Part shown: positions 1-8,531 of the stretch, piece by piece | How the letters are laid out: each line of letters opens with the position of its first letter | Position numbering within the stretch: position 1 is the first letter of the stretch | DNA from: Kumtagia yinganensis | GTDB taxonomy: Bacteria; Pseudomonadota; Alphaproteobacteria; Rhizobiales; Rhizobiaceae | Assembly (NCBI RefSeq): GCF_040081985.1 | Contig: NZ_JBEBMH010000009.1 | Location: 62,001-126,000 of the forward strand | Direction: 5' to 3' | DNA: 64,000 bases | Made by a program: the position numbers and the translations under genes | Notes under the pieces: model-generated | Told to the model about the DNA's origin: nothing | The model's database searches: none | What the model saw: only the letters and a program-made list of their open reading frames with translations

Positions 1-1
1 G

Positions 2-823
2 CGCGCGCTGATCCTCGAACGCCGGCAGTCCTTGCCGAAGCGCATCGCCCAGGTCGCCGCCTATTCGCTCGACAACCCCGACGAGATCGCCTTCGGCACG
101 GCGGCGAGCATCGCCGCGTCCGCTGGCGTGCAGCCCTCGACATTGATCCGGTTTGCCCAGCATCTCGGTTTCGCCGGCTTCACCAGCCTGCAATCGGTGT
201 TCCGTGAAAGACTGCGCGAGCGCAATTCGTCCTACGAGGAGCGGCTGAGCGGCCTGCGCGCCGAAGGCAGCGACGCGGCCAGCAGCCGCGCCCTTCTCGA
301 CGGCTTCCTGACGGCGTCGGAGAATTCGCTCGCCACCATGGCGCGCACGCTCGACCAGAAGGTGCTCGATAAAGCCATCGCCATGCTGGCCGAGGCGGAG
401 ACCATTTTTATCCTGGCGCGGCGCCGGTCCTACCCGGTCGCAAGTTACATTGCCTATGCGCTCGGCAAGCTGAAGGTCCGCAGCCAGATCGTCGAATCGC
501 CATCCGGGCTCAACCCGGAAGTGATTTCCTTCGCCACCGTGCGCGACGCCGCGCTGGCGATAAGTTTTTCACCCTATGCGCCGGCGACCATCGAGGAAGC
601 CCGGCTGCTGTCGGAGCAGGGCGTGCCGATGGTCGCCATCACCGACAGCGCGTTTTCGCCCCTGGCGCAGTTCGCTGATGTCTGGTTCGAGGTCGCCGAG
701 GCGGACTACAGCGGCTTCCGCTCGCTTTCCGCGACCATGGCGCTTTCCATGGCACTGTCGGTCGGTGTGGCCGAGAAGCGGCGGTCGTTGTCTCGGCGCG
801 GAAAGAAGACCAGCCTCCAATAG
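2..823 (+). CDS. iolR: MurR/RpiR-family regulator, probable inositol repressor IolR (5' end missing)
   Basis: RpiR-type transcriptional regulator with an N-terminal HTH_6 helix-turn-helix and a C-terminal SIS (sugar isomerase-like) ligand domain. The frame is open from base 2, and the residues before the first possible internal start (TTG at 32) match the family, so the true start lies off the window. The HTH is seen around AASIAASAGVQPSTLIRFAQ and the SIS domain in the second half (for example ISFSPYAPATIEEARLL). The gene sits immediately upstream of iolC in the same direction. A perfect GGAA-N6-TTCC palindrome begins at the base after its stop codon; this is the known operator of IolR in Sinorhizobium. 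The IolR assignment is inferred from family, position and operator. Confidence 0.88.
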   Translation, partial: RALILERRQSLPKRIAQVAAYSLDNPDEIAFGTAASIAASAGVQPSTLIRFAQHLGFAGFTSLQSVFRERLRERNSSYEERLSGLRAEGSDAASSRALLDGFLTASENSLATMARTLDQKVLDKAIAMLAEAETIFILARRRSYPVASYIAYALGKLKVRSQIVESPSGLNPEVISFATVRDAALAISFSPYAPATIEEARLLSEQGVPMVAITDSAFSPLAQFADVWFEVAEADYSGFRSLSATMALSMALSVGVAEKRRSLSRRGKKTSLQ

Positions 824-837
824 GGAACGTATATTCC
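824..837. promoter_or_regulatory. IolR-type operator GGAA-N6-TTCC
   Basis: Perfect palindromic half-sites GGAA (824-827) and TTCC (834-837), separated by six bases, lie between the iolR stop codon and iolC. This matches the operator pattern described for IolR control of iol genes in Sinorhizobium meliloti. It would allow repression of the iolCDEB segment by the upstream regulator. Confidence 0.75.
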
Positions 838-840
838 ATA

Positions 841-869
841 TTGACTAATCCATAGAATTATCATTTCAT
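841..869 (+). promoter_or_regulatory. candidate iolC promoter
   Basis: A TTGACT hexamer (841-846) and, 17 bases later, TTTCAT (864-869) lie in the only AT-rich stretch between iolR and iolC. The -10 match is weak. The site begins four bases after the IolR-type operator, which fits a repressible promoter, but this is motif inspection only. Confidence 0.35.
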
Positions 870-929
870 TGGAGCATCGTAGCGCGCAGGGCCGGCGGGT
901 GGCGCGTCTTTCGACGATGGGAGGCGATC

Positions 930-2864
930 ATGGCGAATCCGCCGGACGGAAACGCGGCTGAACTCGATGTCATAACCATGGGCCGCGCGTCCGTGGACCT
1001 TTATGGACAGCAGATCGGCTCGCGCCTCGAAGACATAACCTCCTTCGCAAAATCGGTCGGCGGCTGCCCCGCCAACATCGCCATCGGCACGGCGCGCCTC
1101 GGACTGCGCTCGGCGCTGCTGACGCGCGTCGGCGACGAGCAGATGGGCCGTTTCATCCGCGAGCAACTGCGGCGCGAGGGCGTGTCGGTCGATGGGCTGG
1201 TCACCGACAAGGACCGGCTGACGGCGCTGGTGCTGCTGGCGGTGGAGGAGGAAGGCGTATCGCCGATGATCTTCGTGCGCACCGACTGCGCCGACATGGC
1301 GCTGAATCCGGACGATGTCGACGAGGCTTTCGTCGCCTCGGCGCGCGCCGTCGTGGTCACCGGCACGCATTTCTCGCGGGAAAATACCGAAGCCGCGCAG
1401 CGCAAGGCGATAAAAATCGCCAAGGCGCATGGCCGAAAAGTGGTGTTCGACATCGACTACCGGCCGAACCTCTGGGGCCTCGCCGGCCATGCCGCCGGTT
1501 TCGAGCGCTATGTGAAATCCGACCGGGTTTCGAGCCAGCTCAAATCCGTGCTGCCGGATTGCGACCTGATCGTCGGCACCGAAGAGGAGATCATGATCGC
1601 TTCGGGCGCCGACGATCCGCTGAGCGCGCTGAAGGCGATCCGCGCCGTGTCGCAGGCGACCATCGTGCTGAAACGCGGCGCGATGGGCTGCATCGTTTAT
1701 GACGGCCCGATCAGCGACGATCTCGAGGACGGCGTGGTCGGAAGGGGTTTTCCGATCGAAGTGTTCAACGTGCTCGGTGCCGGCGACGCCTTCATGTCCG
1801 GCTTGCTGCGCGGCTGGCTGGGCGGCGAAAGCCTGGAGACGGCGGCGACCTGGGCCAATGCCTGCGGGGCGTTCGCCGTGTCGCGGCTGCTCTGTTCGCC
1901 GGAATATCCGACCTGGGCGGAATTGCAGTATTTCCTAGAAAACGGCAGTCCACACCGCGCCCTGCGCAAGGACGAGACGCTCAACACCATCCATTGGGCG
2001 ACGACGCGCCGCCGCGAGATCCCGTCGCTGATGGCCTTTGCGATCGACCACCGCGTCCAGCTCGAAGAGGCCGCGGCCGCGGCCGGCGTGGACGCCAAAA
2101 AGATCGGGCAATTCAAGGTGCTGGCCGTGAAGGCCGCGGCGCGCGTCGCCGATGGACGCGACGGCTACGGCATGCTGATCGACGAGAAGCATGGCCGCGA
2201 TGCCATGTTCGAATTCGCGCGGCATCCCTTCGCCTGGCTCGGCCGCCCGGTCGAACTGCCGGGCTCGCGGCCGCTGCGCTTCGAATTCAGCCAGGACATC
2301 GGCTCGCAACTGGTCGAATGGCCGGTCGAGCACTGCATAAAGTGCCTATGCTTCTATCACCCGGACGATCCCGCGGCGCTGAAGCTGGAGCAGCAGGAAA
2401 AACTGCGCACCTTGTTCGAAGCCGCGCGCAAGGTAGGTCGCGAACTGCTGGTCGAGATCATCGCCGGCAAGCATGGCCCGCTGGCCGAGGACACTGTTCC
2501 GCGCGCCCTGGAAGAGCTTTATGCGCTGGGCATCAAGCCGGACTGGTGGAAGCTGGAGCCGCGGAGTTCCGCGGCCGCATGGCGGCGCATCGGCGCCGTC
2601 ATCGAAAGCAACGATCCGCTCTGCCGTGGCGTGGTGCTGCTCGGCCTCGAAGCGCCGGAAAATGAGCTTGTCCAAGCGTTTCGCGCGACAGCCGACGCGC
2701 CAGTGGTCAAGGGTTTCGCCGTCGGCCGCACCATTTTCATGGAGCCGGCGGAGCGCTGGTTCGCAGGCAGGATCGGCGACGAGGAAGCGATTGCCGAGAT
2801 GGCCGGACGCTTCGAGCGGCTGACCTCGGCGTGGCTTGCGGCCCGTAGCCGCAAGGCTGCATAG
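930..2864 (+). CDS. iolC: 5-dehydro-2-deoxygluconokinase fused to a DUF2090 aldolase-like domain (IolC)
   Basis: Cytosolic enzyme of myo-inositol catabolism that phosphorylates 5-dehydro-2-deoxy-D-gluconate. Residues 1 to about 330 are a PfkB/ribokinase-family kinase, with the glycine-rich start VGGCPANIAIGTARLG and the catalytic LGAGDAFMSG motif. Residues from about 340 to 640 form the DUF2090 domain (LMAFAIDHRVQLEEAA onward), a class I aldolase-like fold that in many proteobacteria is fused to IolC and is thought to supply the following aldolase step. The length of 644 residues fits the two-domain form. GGGAGG precedes the ATG at a normal distance. It is the first structural gene after the operator, 34 bases before iolD. 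Confidence 0.93.
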   Translation: MANPPDGNAAELDVITMGRASVDLYGQQIGSRLEDITSFAKSVGGCPANIAIGTARLGLRSALLTRVGDEQMGRFIREQLRREGVSVDGLVTDKDRLTALVLLAVEEEGVSPMIFVRTDCADMALNPDDVDEAFVASARAVVVTGTHFSRENTEAAQRKAIKIAKAHGRKVVFDIDYRPNLWGLAGHAAGFERYVKSDRVSSQLKSVLPDCDLIVGTEEEIMIASGADDPLSALKAIRAVSQATIVLKRGAMGCIVYDGPISDDLEDGVVGRGFPIEVFNVLGAGDAFMSGLLRGWLGGESLETAATWANACGAFAVSRLLCSPEYPTWAELQYFLENGSPHRALRKDETLNTIHWATTRRREIPSLMAFAIDHRVQLEEAAAAAGVDAKKIGQFKVLAVKAAARVADGRDGYGMLIDEKHGRDAMFEFARHPFAWLGRPVELPGSRPLRFEFSQDIGSQLVEWPVEHCIKCLCFYHPDDPAALKLEQQEKLRTLFEAARKVGRELLVEIIAGKHGPLAEDTVPRALEELYALGIKPDWWKLEPRSSAAAWRRIGAVIESNDPLCRGVVLLGLEAPENELVQAFRATADAPVVKGFAVGRTIFMEPAERWFAGRIGDEEAIAEMAGRFERLTSAWLAARSRKAA

Positions 2865-2898
2865 TCCGTAAAAAACCGGCACGGTTCGGGAGGAACGC

Positions 2899-4743
2899 AT
2901 GACCAAGACCATCCGCCTGACCATGGCGCAGGCGCTGACGCGCTATATGACCCGCCAGATGACCGAGATAGACGGTCGAAAAGTGCCGATCTTCGGCGGC
3001 GTCTGGGCGATCTTCGGCCACGGTAATGTGGCGGGCGTGGGCGAGGCGCTTTACCAGGTCCGTGACGAACTGCCGACCTACCGTGCGCACAACGAGCAGG
3101 GCATGGCGCATGCGGCGATTGCCTTCGCCAAGGCGAGTTTCCGGCGCCGCTTCATGGCCGCGACCTCGTCGATCGGGCCGGGCGCCACAAACATGGTGAC
3201 GGCGGCCGCGCTCGCGCATGTCAACCGCATCCCGCTGCTGCTGCTGCCCGGCGATGTCTTCGCCAACCGCGCGCCGGACCCGGTGCTGCAGCAGGTGGAA
3301 GACTGGGCCGACGGCACCGTCTCCGCCAACGACTGTTTCCGCCCGGTCAGCCGCTATTTCGACCGCATCACGCGGCCGGAGCAGATCATGTCCGCGCTGA
3401 ACCGTGCCATGCAGGTTCTGACCGATCCCGCCGAATGCGGGCCGGTGACGCTCAGCCTCTGCCAGGACGTGCAGGCCGAGGCCTTTGATTATCCGAAGAG
3501 CTTTTTCGAGGAGCGCTTGTGGATTCCGCGCCGGCCCCGGCCGGATGAGCGCGAATTCGAGGCCGCAGTGGCGGCACTGAAGGGCGCGGAAAAACCGGTG
3601 ATTATCGCCGGCGGTGGCGTGCTCTATTCGGAAGCCACCGAGACGCTGAAAGCTTTTGCCGAGAAACACGGCATCCCGGTGATGGAGACCAATGCCGGCA
3701 AGTCGAGCCTGCCGCACGACCACCCGCTCAACATGGGTTCGGTCGGCGTCACCGGATCGTCGGCCTCCAACCTGCTTGCCGAACAGGCGGATTTGGTGCT
3801 GGCGGTCGGCTCGCGGCTTCAGGATTTCACCACCGGCTCCTGGGCGCTGTTCAAGGCGGATGGCGTAAAAATAATTGGACTGAATACCCAGCCTTTCGAC
3901 GCCGGAAAACACCGTGCGCTGCCTCTGGTCGCCGACGCCAAAGCCGGGTTGGAGGCGCTGGAATCCAGCCTCGGCGGCCGGAAATCGCCTGACGCCTGGG
4001 TGGCGACGGCGAAGACCGCCAAGGCCGATTGGCTGAAGGCGGCGAAGGCGGTCACCGATCCGACCAACGCGCTGCCGTCGGACGCGCAGGTCATCGGCGC
4101 GGTGCATCGCGCGCGCGGCTCCACGGCGACGCTGGTCTGCGCCTCGGGCGGACTGCCGGGCGAATTGCACAAGCTGTGGCCGGCCGGGGCGCCGGGCAGC
4201 TACCACATGGAATACGGCTATTCGACCATGGGCTACGAGATCGCCGGCGGTCTCGGCGTAAAGCTCGCTAAGCCGGACCACGACGTCATCGTCATGCTCG
4301 GCGACGGCAGCTACATGATGATGAATTCCGAGATCGCCACCTCGGTGATGATCGGCCAGAAGCTGACCATCGTCGTGCTCGACAACAGGGGTTTCGGCTG
4401 CATCAACCGGCTGCAGATGGCGACCGGCGGGGCCAACTTCAACAATCTGCTGAAGGACGCCAGACACGAGGTGCTGCCGGAGATCGATTTCGCCGCACAC
4501 GCCGCCGCGATGGGCGCAGTTGCGCGCAAGGTGGCGTCGATCGCCGAACTGGAGCGCACGCTGAAGGACGCGGAGGCGGATACGAAAACGTCGGTTATCG
4601 TCATCGAAACCGATCCGCTGATCTCGACGGATGCCGGCGGCCACTGGTGGGACGTCGCGGTGCCGGAGGTTTCCGTGCGGCCGACTGTGAATGCAGCGCG
4701 CGAGAAGTATGAGGAAGCACTGAAGCAGCGTGTGGGCGTCTAA
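2899..4743 (+). CDS. iolD: 3D-(3,5/4)-trihydroxycyclohexane-1,2-dione hydrolase (IolD)
   Basis: ThDP-dependent ring-opening hydrolase of inositol catabolism, converting trihydroxycyclohexane-dione to 5-deoxy-D-glucuronate. The three-domain acetolactate-synthase-like layout is visible: an N-terminal pyrimidine-binding domain (AHNEQGMAHAAIAFAKA includes the catalytic-type Glu), a central domain, and a C-terminal pyrophosphate-binding domain with the GDGSYMMMNSEIATS motif followed by VVLDNRGFG. The length of 614 residues is typical. A GGGAGG ribosome site lies before the ATG. It follows iolC by 34 bases and clearly belongs to the same transcript. Confidence 0.95.
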   Translation: MTKTIRLTMAQALTRYMTRQMTEIDGRKVPIFGGVWAIFGHGNVAGVGEALYQVRDELPTYRAHNEQGMAHAAIAFAKASFRRRFMAATSSIGPGATNMVTAAALAHVNRIPLLLLPGDVFANRAPDPVLQQVEDWADGTVSANDCFRPVSRYFDRITRPEQIMSALNRAMQVLTDPAECGPVTLSLCQDVQAEAFDYPKSFFEERLWIPRRPRPDEREFEAAVAALKGAEKPVIIAGGGVLYSEATETLKAFAEKHGIPVMETNAGKSSLPHDHPLNMGSVGVTGSSASNLLAEQADLVLAVGSRLQDFTTGSWALFKADGVKIIGLNTQPFDAGKHRALPLVADAKAGLEALESSLGGRKSPDAWVATAKTAKADWLKAAKAVTDPTNALPSDAQVIGAVHRARGSTATLVCASGGLPGELHKLWPAGAPGSYHMEYGYSTMGYEIAGGLGVKLAKPDHDVIVMLGDGSYMMMNSEIATSVMIGQKLTIVVLDNRGFGCINRLQMATGGANFNNLLKDARHEVLPEIDFAAHAAAMGAVARKVASIAELERTLKDAEADTKTSVIVIETDPLISTDAGGHWWDVAVPEVSVRPTVNAAREKYEEALKQRVGV

Positions 4744-4752
4744 AGGCACGCA

Positions 4753-5121
4753 ATGTCGGAATACGCTTTCACTGCTGCGAACGTCGGCAAGATCGTCGAG
4801 GATCAACTCGCGATCATGCCGGGGAATACGGCCGAGAGAGTCAGAAGATATCTGGTCGAACCTTACCTCTCGGTACGACCCTGGTCCTATGGCCCCGAAT
4901 TGTTCCCGTGTTGGATTGTCCTGGTTGACGACGAGAAAAGCAGCGGGACTGGCATCGCGTTTTGCAGGGAGGGCGTTTGGAGGCCGGAGTTGAAGTGGAT
5001 ATTGCTCTGGGCCGTCCCGGACAGTGGCTATGAGCATCTGGGCCAGGATTCGAGCTGGTTTACTTCACTGGAAGCGGCGTTCAATGACTCGTTCATGTCG
5101 ACCGACCCTGCTGAGAATTAG
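4753..5121 (+). CDS. hypothetical 122-residue protein inside the iol operon
   Basis: This small soluble protein is not recognised. It starts 9 bases after iolD and ends 51 bases before the preferred iolE start, so it is co-transcribed with inositol genes although it is not a standard member of the operon. It is acidic and rich in Trp and aromatics (RPWSYGPELFPCWIVLVDD, WRPELKWILLWAVPDSGYE), with no signal peptide or membrane segment. The overall look resembles small insertions such as immunity-like or DUF proteins, but no family can be assigned. The region after its stop, ATGATGGCG at 5122, could mislead start choice for iolE. Confidence 0.6.
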   Translation: MSEYAFTAANVGKIVEDQLAIMPGNTAERVRRYLVEPYLSVRPWSYGPELFPCWIVLVDDEKSSGTGIAFCREGVWRPELKWILLWAVPDSGYEHLGQDSSWFTSLEAAFNDSFMSTDPAEN

Positions 5122-5172
5122 ATGATGGCGCCCATAAAAGGTCGGGCGCGCTTGGGAAATCGGAGTAAAGAA

Positions 5173-6090
5173 TTGAAAGCCAAACTGGGCATGTCCCCCA
5201 TCGCGTGGTGGAACGACGATCTTGTCGAACTCTCCGACGACGTCTCGCTGGAAGAATGCCTGCGGCAGTCGCGCTCGGCCGGTTTTACCGGCATGGAGAA
5301 GGGGCGGCGCTTTCCCGAAGACCCGGAGATCATGCTGCCGATCCTGAAAGCGGCGGACGTGACCCTCTGTGGCGGCTGGTTCTCCGGCACGCTGGTCACC
5401 GAGGATATTTCCGCCAACAAGGACCGCATCCAGCCGATGATCGACCTGTTCAAGGCGGTCAATGCGCCCTGCATCGTCTATGGCGAGGTCGGCCGCTCGA
5501 TCCAGGGCGATCGCTCCAAGCCGCTGGCCGGCAAGGCCGTGCTCTCCGACGATGAGATGAGGGCCTATGCGAAGCGTGTGACCGAGTTCGGCGAATGGTG
5601 CGCCGGGCAGGGCTTGCCGCTGTCTTATCACCACCACATGGCGGCGGTCGTCCAGTTCGAGCACGAGCTCGACGCCTTTATGAATTTTTCGGGGGAGGGG
5701 ATTCCGCTGCTGCTTGACGCTGGGCATCTGGCCTTTGCCGGGGGCAATGTGTTGCGCGCCATCGACAGGCATCACAAGCGCATCAGCCATGTGCATGTGA
5801 AGGACATCCGCCAATCTGTGATCGACGGCCTCGACTGGTCGAAACAGTCATTCCTCGACGCGGTGGCGCTCGGCGCCTTCACCGTGCCGGGAGACGGTTC
5901 ACTCGATTTCGGCGCAATCGTCCGGAAATTCGCGGACTACGGCTATGAAGGCTGGTTCGTGGTCGAGGCCGAGCAGGACCCGCGCAAAAACCCGCCGCTG
6001 AAAATGGCCGAGGTCGGCCACAAGGAATTGATGCGGGTGATGACGGCGGCGGGCTACACGGTGGAGACACAGGGTTTTCCGGTCGCCTGA
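5173..6090 (+). CDS. iolE: myo-inosose-2 dehydratase (IolE), TTG start
   Basis: Dehydrates 2-keto-myo-inositol (scyllo-inosose) to the dione substrate of IolD. It is a TIM-barrel protein of the xylose isomerase-like/AP-endonuclease-2 family; metal-site residues lie in SYHHHMAAVVQFEHELD, LLDAGHLAFAGG and ISHVHVKDIR. An upstream ATG at 5122 is in frame, but the extra 17 residues do not look like the family. A GGAG at 5162-5165 stands seven bases before TTG 5173, after which the protein reads LKAKLGMSPIAWWNDDLVEL, the usual IolE N-terminus. The resulting 305 residues fit the family. It lies downstream of the orphan gene and 65 bases before the small membrane protein. Confidence 0.92.
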   Translation: MKAKLGMSPIAWWNDDLVELSDDVSLEECLRQSRSAGFTGMEKGRRFPEDPEIMLPILKAADVTLCGGWFSGTLVTEDISANKDRIQPMIDLFKAVNAPCIVYGEVGRSIQGDRSKPLAGKAVLSDDEMRAYAKRVTEFGEWCAGQGLPLSYHHHMAAVVQFEHELDAFMNFSGEGIPLLLDAGHLAFAGGNVLRAIDRHHKRISHVHVKDIRQSVIDGLDWSKQSFLDAVALGAFTVPGDGSLDFGAIVRKFADYGYEGWFVVEAEQDPRKNPPLKMAEVGHKELMRVMTAAGYTVETQGFPVA

Positions 6091-6155
6091 GCATGGTATG
6101 AGGGGATCGGCGCTCTCAGCCGCGCCAAGGTAAGCAGAACCCGACGGATACCCTC

Positions 6156-6365
6156 ATGGCCAACGACCGCGACCACCCCTGGCTCCGCCCCTTGTGGCTC
6201 CGCGTGGCGATCGTCGTGCTATGCGCGATCTGGTCGGGCATCGAGTTCTACACCGGAGAGGCCCTCTGGGGCACGCTTGCCGGCGGCATGGCAGTCTATG
6301 CAGCCTGGATGTATGTGTGGACCTATCCCAAGCCGCAGGAGCAGCAGGAACAGAAGAAGGAATGA
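6156..6365 (+). CDS. small DUF3329-like membrane protein
   Basis: A 69-residue protein with two hydrophobic helices (VAIVVLCAIWSGIEF and WGTLAGGMAVYAAWMYVW) and a charged, glutamine-rich C-terminus. The WLRPLWLR start and the WxG spacing resemble DUF3329 proteins, which are short inner-membrane proteins of unknown function common in Rhizobiales. Its stop codon overlaps the iolB start as ATGA (6362-6365), which suggests translational coupling to iolB. A role in inositol use is not known; the association is positional. Confidence 0.75.
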   Translation: MANDRDHPWLRPLWLRVAIVVLCAIWSGIEFYTGEALWGTLAGGMAVYAAWMYVWTYPKPQEQQEQKKE

Positions 6366-7168
6366 CTGAGATGTCGAAGCTCCTGATCAAGCGCAAGGCC
6401 GGTGACGGGCTGGTCGCGCAAGTGACGCCGCAAAGCGCCGGCTGGGGTTATGTCGGCTTCGAGCTTCATCGGGTGAAACCCGGCCAGGCGGTGTCGGCAT
6501 CGACGGGTTCGCAGGAAGCCTGCCTGGTCTTCGTCACGGGAAAGGGCGAGGCGACAGCCGACGGCGAGGATTTCGGCGTGCTCGGCGCGCGCATGTCGCC
6601 CTTCGAGGGAAAACCCTGGTCGCTCTACGTCCCGCAGGACTCCGAGTGGTCGGTCACCGCCGAGACCGATCTCGAACTCGCCGTCTGCCTGGCGCCCGGG
6701 CTGGGCAAAGGCCTGCCGGCGCGGGTGATCGGCCCCGACGACGTCAAGCAGGAAGTCCGCGGCAAAGGCACCAACACCCGCTACGTCACCAACATCCTGC
6801 CGGAAGGTGAGCCGGCGGATTCCTTGCTGGTGGTCGAGGTGATCACGCCGGGCGGCCACACCTCCAGCTATCCCCCGCACAAGCACGACCAGGACAACCT
6901 GCCGGCGGAATCCTATCTCGAGGAGACCTATTATCATCGCCTGAACCCGCCCCAGGGCTTCGGCTTCCAGCGCGTCTACACCGACGACCGCTCCCTGGAC
7001 GAGGTGATGGCGGTGGAGGACGGCGACATCGTCATGGTGCCGAAGGGCTATCACCCCTGCGCCGCCTGCCATGGCTACGATCTCTATTATCTCAACGTCA
7101 TGGCCGGGCCGAAGCGGACCTGGAAGTTCCACAACGCACCCGAGCACGAATGGCTGATGAAGGCATAG
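6362..7168 (+). CDS. iolB: 5-deoxy-glucuronate isomerase (IolB)
   Basis: Cupin-fold isomerase converting 5-deoxy-D-glucuronate to 5-dehydro-2-deoxy-D-gluconate, the substrate of IolC. Metal-binding features are GGHTSSYPPHKHDQDN and the later MVPKGYHPCAACHGYD segment. The start is ATG 6362, overlapping the stop of the small upstream gene by ATGA; a second in-frame ATG at 6371 is an alternative. The product of 268 residues matches the family length. It is the last gene of the inositol operon and is followed by a strong hairpin at 7220-7249. Confidence 0.94.
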   Translation: MTEMSKLLIKRKAGDGLVAQVTPQSAGWGYVGFELHRVKPGQAVSASTGSQEACLVFVTGKGEATADGEDFGVLGARMSPFEGKPWSLYVPQDSEWSVTAETDLELAVCLAPGLGKGLPARVIGPDDVKQEVRGKGTNTRYVTNILPEGEPADSLLVVEVITPGGHTSSYPPHKHDQDNLPAESYLEETYYHRLNPPQGFGFQRVYTDDRSLDEVMAVEDGDIVMVPKGYHPCAACHGYDLYYLNVMAGPKRTWKFHNAPEHEWLMKA

Positions 7169-7219
7169 TGGGCGGTAAGGCCGGCCCGCCGCCAGGGCGG
7201 TAGACACAGCTTCCAAATG

Positions 7220-7249
7220 AAAACGGCCGGACAATCGCCCGGCCGTTTT
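7220..7249. terminator. bidirectional terminator between iolB and the dioxygenase gene
   Basis: Perfect 11-bp stem: AAAACGGCCGG (7220-7230) pairs with CCGGCCGTTTT (7239-7249) around an 8-base loop. The A run and T run make it usable in both directions, which suits the convergent genes on either side. Confidence 0.9.
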
Positions 7250-7286
7250 GCATTCCGGAAGACGCCGCTGTCGGCGGCGTCAACTC

Positions 7287-8531
7287 TCAGATGTAGTTCT
7301 GCATGAAGCGGACGCCGGCCTTGCCTGCATATTTGCGCACGTGGGCGGCGGCGGCCTGGATGTCCTTGCCCTTGTTGGTCTGGGCCATCTCGACCTTGTG
7401 GTCGGAGCCGGCGAGCGGCCGGCCGAACAGCGAGTTGGTGTACTGGACCTGCGCCATCAGGCGCGATTCCGTTTCCGGATGGGCACCCTTGTGCAGCGCG
7501 CTGGTGTCGACCAGGAACACCGTGCCGCGCTTGCCGAGGATTTTCGTCTCCTCATGGGCGATGCCGTGCTCGGCGATCTTCTGGTCGGAGTGGCGGCCGT
7601 CGGCCCACAGCGCGTCGGGACGGTTGCGGTGCGTGCCGCGCAGCAGGACGTGCGGGCCGGAACCCATCTCGACGTCCGTCAGATAGACGAACATCTTCAC
7701 GAAACCCAACCGGTGCATGTCGTGGTGATAGAGCTGCGCCGTATCCGAGAGCTGCTTGTCGTTCTTCGCCTTGACGAAGGAATTGAGGAAGGCGATCGGC
7801 GTGTTGAAGATCGGCGGCACGCCCATATAGGCCTGCACGATCGACAGCAGCAGCGGATCGGCGGAGATCTGGTACATTTCCTCGAAGGTCGACAGCCAAC
7901 GCGCGTCGCCCTTGATCTGCAGCGGCGCGCCGGGCTTGCCGTCCATGCAGGCCTGCACCTTGTCGCCATGGCCTTCGACCAGCTTGCCGAGGATCTTCTG
8001 CTTGAGGCTTTCGACGATGGTCTCCGGAATGGTGAACTTCGCCTTCCAGTAGCCGTGCTGCTCGAGGTGGCGGGAGGCACCCTGGACCACCTTGGCCCAG
8101 GCGTCGGCGGTCTCGTCCTCGCCGTCCTCGCCGTTGACCAGGCTCACGGTGGTGTCGTCCATCGCGTCGCCGGCCGGAGCGGCGGCGGGCTTGGCGGCAG
8201 CCGGCTTGTCGCCGTTGACTGCCGGCACATAGTCACCGAACAGGGTCTGCGACATGTCGTAGCGGGTCTTGCGGATATGCGAGGCGATGACGTCGCTGAA
8301 CACCTTGTTGCTCTTGCCCTTCGTCTCGGAGAAGGCGGCGCGCATGTTCAGATATTCGTCCTGGTCGTTCACGCTGGTCTTAGCGTATCTGCTATACGCG
8401 TCCGCGGCGCGGCGGGCGCGCCAGTTCGGCTCCAGATAATCGCCGATATTCTGACGGAGGTCCTCTGCGGCGATCTGCTCGAGCTGGATCGAATCGTTAC
8501 GGGCCTCGATAAGAATCTTGTCTGAACTCAT
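7287..8531 (-). CDS. phytanoyl-CoA dioxygenase (PhyH)-family protein
   Basis: A 414-residue protein whose C-terminal two-thirds looks like a PhyH-type Fe(II)/2-oxoglutarate dioxygenase. The iron-binding triad is probably the His and Asp of YHHDMHRLGF (about residues 268-277) and the His of DTSALHKGAHP (about 347), with an Arg (about 357) placed to hold 2-oxoglutarate. The N-terminal part is charged and is followed by an Ala/Pro-rich linker (AAAKPAAAPAGDAMDD). The substrate is unknown. The gene stands alone, convergent with the iol operon and divergent from hsdM. The upstream sequence carries GAGGAATG just before the ATG (GAGGAA as the ribosome site). Confidence 0.8.
   Translation of the reverse strand: MSSDKILIEARNDSIQLEQIAAEDLRQNIGDYLEPNWRARRAADAYSRYAKTSVNDQDEYLNMRAAFSETKGKSNKVFSDVIASHIRKTRYDMSQTLFGDYVPAVNGDKPAAAKPAAAPAGDAMDDTTVSLVNGEDGEDETADAWAKVVQGASRHLEQHGYWKAKFTIPETIVESLKQKILGKLVEGHGDKVQACMDGKPGAPLQIKGDARWLSTFEEMYQISADPLLLSIVQAYMGVPPIFNTPIAFLNSFVKAKNDKQLSDTAQLYHHDMHRLGFVKMFVYLTDVEMGSGPHVLLRGTHRNRPDALWADGRHSDQKIAEHGIAHEETKILGKRGTVFLVDTSALHKGAHPETESRLMAQVQYTNSLFGRPLAGSDHKVEMAQTNKGKDIQAAAAHVRKYAGKAGVRFMQNYI

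Noticed and set aside
2737..5037. 766-codon minus-strand open frame
   Set aside because: Antisense shadow of iolC end, iolD and the orphan gene; the plus-strand proteins are well conserved and high GC keeps the opposite frame open.
5122..5172. ATG 5122 as the start of iolE
   Set aside because: The added residues are not family-like, and GGAG with TTG 5173 gives the expected N-terminus.
7248..8525. 425-codon plus-strand open frame
   Set aside because: Antisense to the PhyH-like gene, which has clear iron-binding motifs.
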